DNA from: Thermaerobacter marianensis
Lineage (GTDB): Bacteria > Bacillota > Sulfobacillia > DVGY01
Length of the DNA stretch: 36,565 nt
Assembly: GCA_020724425.1 (NCBI GenBank)
Contig: DYGY01000023.1
Coordinates: 1 to 36,565, forward strand
Direction of reading: 5' to 3'
Shown here: positions 33,728 through 36,565 of the stretch, one piece after another
How the letters are laid out: each line of letters starts with the position of its first letter
Position numbering within the stretch: position 1 is the first letter of the stretch
Notes under the pieces: model-generated
The model's database searches: none
What the model was told of the DNA's origin: nothing
Seen by the model: the letters and a program-made list of their open reading frames with translations, nothing else
Translations under genes and position numbers: made by a program

Positions 33728-34735
33728 CTATCTTCTAGGTCCAGTTGAGTCCCTAATTATCAGTTGACCCGGTAACATCACATCAGTCTTTTTTAGAACA
33801 CGACCTGCCATAACCTCTACTAACATCCCCATCGCTGTAGCTCCCATTTCATACATGGGCTGAGCTATAGTAGTAAGTTTGGGTCTGATCATTCCTGCCA
33901 AACGAATATTATCAAAACCCACCACAGAAATCTCTCCAGGCACACTCAAGCCAGAATCCAAGGCAGCATTAATAGCCCCTGCTGCCATTTCATCACTACC
34001 AGCAAAAACAGCAGTAGGGGGATTAGGTAACTGCAAAATTCTCTTCATTGCCCTATATCCAGACTCAAAGCGAAAATCACCTTCTTGAGCCAACTTGGGA
34101 TCAAAAGGAATATCAAACTTCGCCAACGCTTGTCTATATCCATCAAAACGTGGTTTTCCAGCTATTAAGTCCTTCAATGGGCCACTAATACATGCAATTC
34201 TGGTATGACCAAGAGATATGAGGTGTTCAACGGCTGCCTGAGAGGAATTTAAGCCATCGACATATACGGCGGGAAACCTACCATGTTCATCACGAGTGGA
34301 AGCTAAAACAACCGGTAGGCGAGAGCTTTCAAAAACACTTTCATGCTGTGGAGTAACCTGTTCACTCATAAAAATAAGACCATCAACCTGTTTCTCTCTT
34401 AAAACCTCAACACATCTAGCTTCAGTTAAAAGCTGTTGATCAGTGTTACACAAAATAACGTGGTAGTCATGCATACTAGCCACATCTTCCATGCCCCGTA
34501 CAACCTCAGAGAAAAAGGAATTAGATATATCAGGGATTAACAATCCCACGATATGAGTCTTTTTATTAACAAGACTCCTAGCTACCGCATTAGGGTGAAA
34601 CCCTAGTTTATCGATAGCATCTAATACCCTCTGCCTAGTTTCTTCACTGACTAGAGGTTGATTATTAATGACTCTCGATACTGTCGTGACAGAGACATTA
34701 GCTTCTTTAGCCACATCTCTAATAGTTGCACTCAT
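33728..34735 (-). CDS. LacI/GalR-family sugar-responsive repressor
   Basis: Predicted 335 residues. The N-terminal helix-turn-helix and hinge helix are clear: TIRDVAKEANVSVTTVSRVIN, RVLDAIDKLGFHPNAVARSL. The periplasmic-binding-protein-like core (about 60-330) has VGLLIPDISNSFFSEVVRGM and VVGFDNIRLAGMIRPKLTTI. The ATG at 34735 has GTGGAG 8 nt upstream. Palindromic sites at 34788-34801 (in its own promoter) and 33701-33716 suggest control of itself and of malK-GH15. The inducer is presumably the imported sugar. Confidence 0.93.
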   Translation of the reverse strand: MSATIRDVAKEANVSVTTVSRVINNQPLVSEETRQRVLDAIDKLGFHPNAVARSLVNKKTHIVGLLIPDISNSFFSEVVRGMEDVASMHDYHVILCNTDQQLLTEARCVEVLREKQVDGLIFMSEQVTPQHESVFESSRLPVVLASTRDEHGRFPAVYVDGLNSSQAAVEHLISLGHTRIACISGPLKDLIAGKPRFDGYRQALAKFDIPFDPKLAQEGDFRFESGYRAMKRILQLPNPPTAVFAGSDEMAAGAINAALDSGLSVPGEISVVGFDNIRLAGMIRPKLTTIAQPMYEMGATAMGMLVEVMAGRVLKKTDVMLPGQLIIRDSTGPRR

Positions 34736-34773
34736 CACTAACACTCCACTTCTTCTTGCATAGCAAGAGAGCT

Positions 34774-34802
34774 GTATTAGGGTCATTTGAAAACGGTTTC
34801 AA
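34774..34802 (-). promoter_or_regulatory. lacI promoter with an embedded operator (cre-like)
   Basis: Minus strand: TTGAAA (34797-34802), exactly 17 nt, then TAATAC (34774-34779). The spacer and -35 contain TGAAAACGGTTTCA (plus-strand 34788-34801), which fits the cre pattern TGWAANCGNTNWCA at every position and is the canonical LacI/GalR CG-centred palindrome. It could be bound by the local LacI protein, by CcpA, or both. It should repress the whole lacI-mal-GH15 unit. Confidence 0.75.
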
Positions 34803-34954
34803 GTCATTCCAAAAAAATACGTGGTAACTTAGTTTTCTGTACGGTTTATAACAGTATATTAACTGTTTCGTAACAGAATCTTAACTATTACCACCTTATG
34901 TACACAATTATAGCAGTGTTTTTCAGCACAAGTCAACAGAAAAATACCAGGCTT

Positions 34955-34968
34955 TGAAAACGGTAACA
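34955..34968. promoter_or_regulatory. Second cre-like site in the lacI/pbuG intergenic region
   Basis: TGAAAACGGTAACA also matches TGWAANCGNTNWCA at every position and shares TGAAAACGGT with the site at 34788. It lies about 220 nt upstream of lacI and 180 nt upstream of the permease, so looping between sites or control of another promoter is possible. Confidence 0.6.
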
Positions 34969-35055
34969 ATAGAAAAAGTTTTTTCGACAAGAAGGATTTC
35001 TTAACCAAAAAGCGAAACACTAGCCCATAACTCCAACAATATGCCTGATTAAGTA

Positions 35056-35114
35056 TTGAAAGTTCGTATTATAGGGGGTATGTTTCGACTATAGTAGTTG
35101 CTAATCGTTCGTAT
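35056..35114 (+). promoter_or_regulatory. Possible promoter and repeated GTTCGTAT motif upstream of the purine permease
   Basis: TTGAAA (35056-35061), 17 nt, TATGTT (35079-35084) is a plausible weak promoter. GTTCGTAT occurs twice in the same orientation (35062-35069 and 35107-35114); read on the minus strand it is ATACGAAC, close to the PurR box AWWWCCGAACWWT of Bacillus. Purine repression would fit the gene, but the match is partial and the two copies are not inverted as in Bacillus. I looked for the purine riboswitch core and did not find it. Confidence 0.35.
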
Positions 35115-35146
35115 ATTGCAAGAAATACCTGGAGGTGTAGTACTTA

Positions 35147-36499
35147 ATGCAGAATTTCCTGGAAACCAAATTTCAGTTGAAAGCCAACGGTACAGACATC
35201 AAAACAGAACTAATTGCTGGATTTACTACCTTTATGACTATGGCCTACATTATTTTTGTTAATCCGGCAATCCTAAGTGAAACAGGTATGCCCTTTGAAG
35301 CAGTATTTGTTGCCACAGTCTTATCAGCAGCACTGGCAACCCTAACAATGGGTCTCCTGGCAAACTACCCTTTTGCTCTAGCTCCAGGGATGGGATTAAA
35401 CGCCTTTTTTACTTACACAGTAGTATTAGGTATGGGCCTAACCTGGGAAACAGCCCTAGCAGCAGTCTTTCTTTCAGGTCTAATCTTCCTGCTCCTAACA
35501 CTGACTAAAGCTAGACAAGCAATCATAAGCTCCATACCACTATCACTAAAATATGCAGTCAGTGTGGGTATCGGTCTATTCATAGCTTTTATCGGCTTTA
35601 CTAATGCAGGCATCATAGTACCATCACCAGCAACAATAGTCACACTGATTAACCCACAATACTTTACCGATCCTGCTCTAAATTCACTTATTAGCCCCTG
35701 GATCACTCCAGCTAGTGTCCTCCTATCAGGCTTTGGCCTATTGTTCACAGGATTTCTGGTCATAAAGAAAGTCAAGGGAGCATTGCTCTATGGTATTCTA
35801 GCAACAACTATCCTAGGAATTCCCTTTGGTGTCACAGATATCTCAAATTTCAGGTTAGTATCAGCACCACCAAGTGTAGAAGCAACCTTCATGAAAATGG
35901 ATTTTAAAGGACTTATCGATTACGGTCTTCTAGCAGTTGTTTTTACCTTTGTTTTTGTTGATCTTTTTGATACTATCGGAACCTTTATTGGTGTATCCAG
36001 TAAAGCGGGTATGCTTAATGAACAGGGAGAGCTTCCACGAGCAAACAAAGCACTTCTATCAGACGCAGTGGGTACCATGTTTGGCGCAACCATGGGAACA
36101 AGTACCGTCACGACCTACGTGGAGAGTGCCTCAGGAGTAGCAGTAGGGGGAAGAACTGGTCTAACTTCAGTAGTCGTCGCAGCACTATTCATACTATCCC
36201 TCTTCTTCTCACCACTAGTAGGGATGATACCGACAGCTGCAACAGCCCCCATTCTCATTATAGTTGGTATCTTTATGATGGAACCCATAACTAAAATTAA
36301 CTTTAATGATTTCATGGAAGCTATCCCTGCTTTTTTGACTATTGTAATCATGCCCTTCGGCTTCAGCATTGCTGAAGGTATCGTAGCTGGCATACTCTCT
36401 TATGTAATCCTAAAGATTCTAACAGGTAAGGCCAGGGAGCTAAGCCTGACAATGTGGATACTAGCAGTCCTATTTGTCATACGCTTTCTGTTCCATTAA
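35147..36499 (+). CDS. NCS2-family purine (adenine/guanine/hypoxanthine) permease
   Basis: 450 residues, about 12-14 transmembrane helices, AzgA/PbuG-like branch of the nucleobase-cation symporter 2 family. N-terminal FQLKANGTDIKTELIAGFTTFMTMAYIIFVNP is the family entry motif; FVDLFDTIGTFIGVSSKAG and MFGATMGTSTVTTYVESASGVAVGGRTGLTS hold the conserved substrate-site residues (the TYVESASG motif marks this branch). GGAGG is about 11 nt before the ATG. The group II intron end begins 6 nt after the stop, so the native downstream region is not visible. Confidence 0.93.
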   Translation: MQNFLETKFQLKANGTDIKTELIAGFTTFMTMAYIIFVNPAILSETGMPFEAVFVATVLSAALATLTMGLLANYPFALAPGMGLNAFFTYTVVLGMGLTWETALAAVFLSGLIFLLLTLTKARQAIISSIPLSLKYAVSVGIGLFIAFIGFTNAGIIVPSPATIVTLINPQYFTDPALNSLISPWITPASVLLSGFGLLFTGFLVIKKVKGALLYGILATTILGIPFGVTDISNFRLVSAPPSVEATFMKMDFKGLIDYGLLAVVFTFVFVDLFDTIGTFIGVSSKAGMLNEQGELPRANKALLSDAVGTMFGATMGTSTVTTYVESASGVAVGGRTGLTSVVVAALFILSLFFSPLVGMIPTAATAPILIIVGIFMMEPITKINFNDFMEAIPAFLTIVIMPFGFSIAEGIVAGILSYVILKILTGKARELSLTMWILAVLFVIRFLFH

Positions 36500-36504
36500 A
36501 CACC

Positions 36505-36565
36505 AATCGAGTAGGAGCTGACTGATTAATTCATTCAGCGTCCTCTCACACCACCGTACATACCG
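36505..36565 (-). mobile_element. 3' end of a group II intron (domain V part and domain VI)
   Basis: On the minus strand the edge reads CGTATGTACGGTGGTGTGA, the 3' strand of a domain V-like stem, then GAGAGGACGCTGA, a hairpin (GCTGA-a-TGA / TCA-g-TCAGC, loop ATTAA) as domain VI, and the end TCCTACTCGATT, with an unpaired A eight bases before the end as expected for the branch point. This layout is typical of bacterial group II introns; I recall the GTGAGAGG...CTCCTACTCGATT ending from intron copies in Firmicutes. The intron runs off the right edge, with its reverse transcriptase not visible. It lies antisense to, and 6 nt beyond, the permease stop. Confidence 0.72.

Noticed and set aside
34801-34900. 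CTGTTTCGTAACAG (about 34873-34886) as a fourth LacI operator
   Set aside because: It is palindromic with a central CG but lacks the AACGGT core shared by the other sites, so it was not grouped with them.
35030-35146. Purine riboswitch before the NCS2 permease
   Set aside because: The TATA...GTTTCTACC...CCGTAAA core and the three-way junction are absent; only GTTTCGACTATAG looks loosely similar.
1-36565. tRNA genes, CRISPR arrays, prophage or defence-island genes
   Set aside because: No tRNA-like cloverleaf, regularly spaced repeats, phage structural genes or nuclease clusters were seen on either strand.

Overview
The window looks like chromosomal DNA of an anaerobic, endospore-forming member of the Firmicutes (Clostridia-like), AT-rich. 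The clues are an alpha/beta-type small acid-soluble spore protein, a YtaF-type sporulation membrane protein, a PcrB prenyltransferase-like protein, a butyrate kinase/phosphotransbutyrylase pair, 4Fe-4S proteins, an RNase P RNA that reads as the type A architecture, and strong GGAGG-type ribosome sites throughout. I cannot name the genus.

Layout. (1) 1-3.5 kb: the right end of an IS200/IS605-like element cuts a small ferredoxin gene; then a lipoprotein with two InlB B-type repeats, a small secreted or anchored protein, and a NapH-like membrane iron-sulfur protein with an overlapping 32-residue membrane peptide. (2) 3.6-11.4 kb, mostly minus strand: a frameshifted Cys-rich small protein, rnpB with its own promoter, and a tightly packed operon moaX(moaD-moaE)-nfo-buk-ptb-rlmI-trmK-nif3-rnhA. 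(3) 11.6-12.5 kb: a secreted cell-wall hydrolase with two NlpC/P60 domains, the first lacking its catalytic residues. (4) 12.6-18.7 kb, minus: the phosphate regulon phoP-phoR-[Pho box]-pstS-pstC-pstA-pstB-phoU, in which pstS carries two frameshifts. (5) 18.8-27.4 kb: SASP, a metallo-beta-lactamase-fold hydrolase with an NSS sodium symporter, a TetR-controlled RND/MMPL exporter, a structured non-coding stretch, GNAT/YtaF, PcrB, and a thioredoxin-MauE pair. (6) 27.5-34.8 kb, minus: a sugar-uptake locus lacI-malK-malF-malG-malE-GH15 with LacI-type operators and an internal terminator between malE and GH15. (7) 35.1-36.5 kb: an NCS2 purine permease, followed by the 3' end of a group II intron entering from the right.

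Genes that work together: PhoPR senses phosphate limitation and should drive pst through the Pho box; the LacI protein should govern alpha-glucoside-type uptake and hydrolysis by GH15; Buk and Ptb interconvert butyryl-CoA and butyrate with ATP; TetR should govern the RND exporter; the thioredoxin and MauE-like proteins probably form an extracytoplasmic thiol-redox pair.

Both edges are multicopy mobile sequences, which suggests the window is an assembly contig ending at repeats. Three single-base frameshifts (one in the Cys-rich protein, two in pstS) fall in or next to homopolymers, so sequence error is a live alternative to real gene decay. I did not find a clearly new multi-gene system. The least explained items are the hairpin-rich block at 24.51-24.71 kb, the frameshifted Cys-rich protein, the half-dead NlpC/P60 tandem and the translationally coupled 32-residue membrane peptide.
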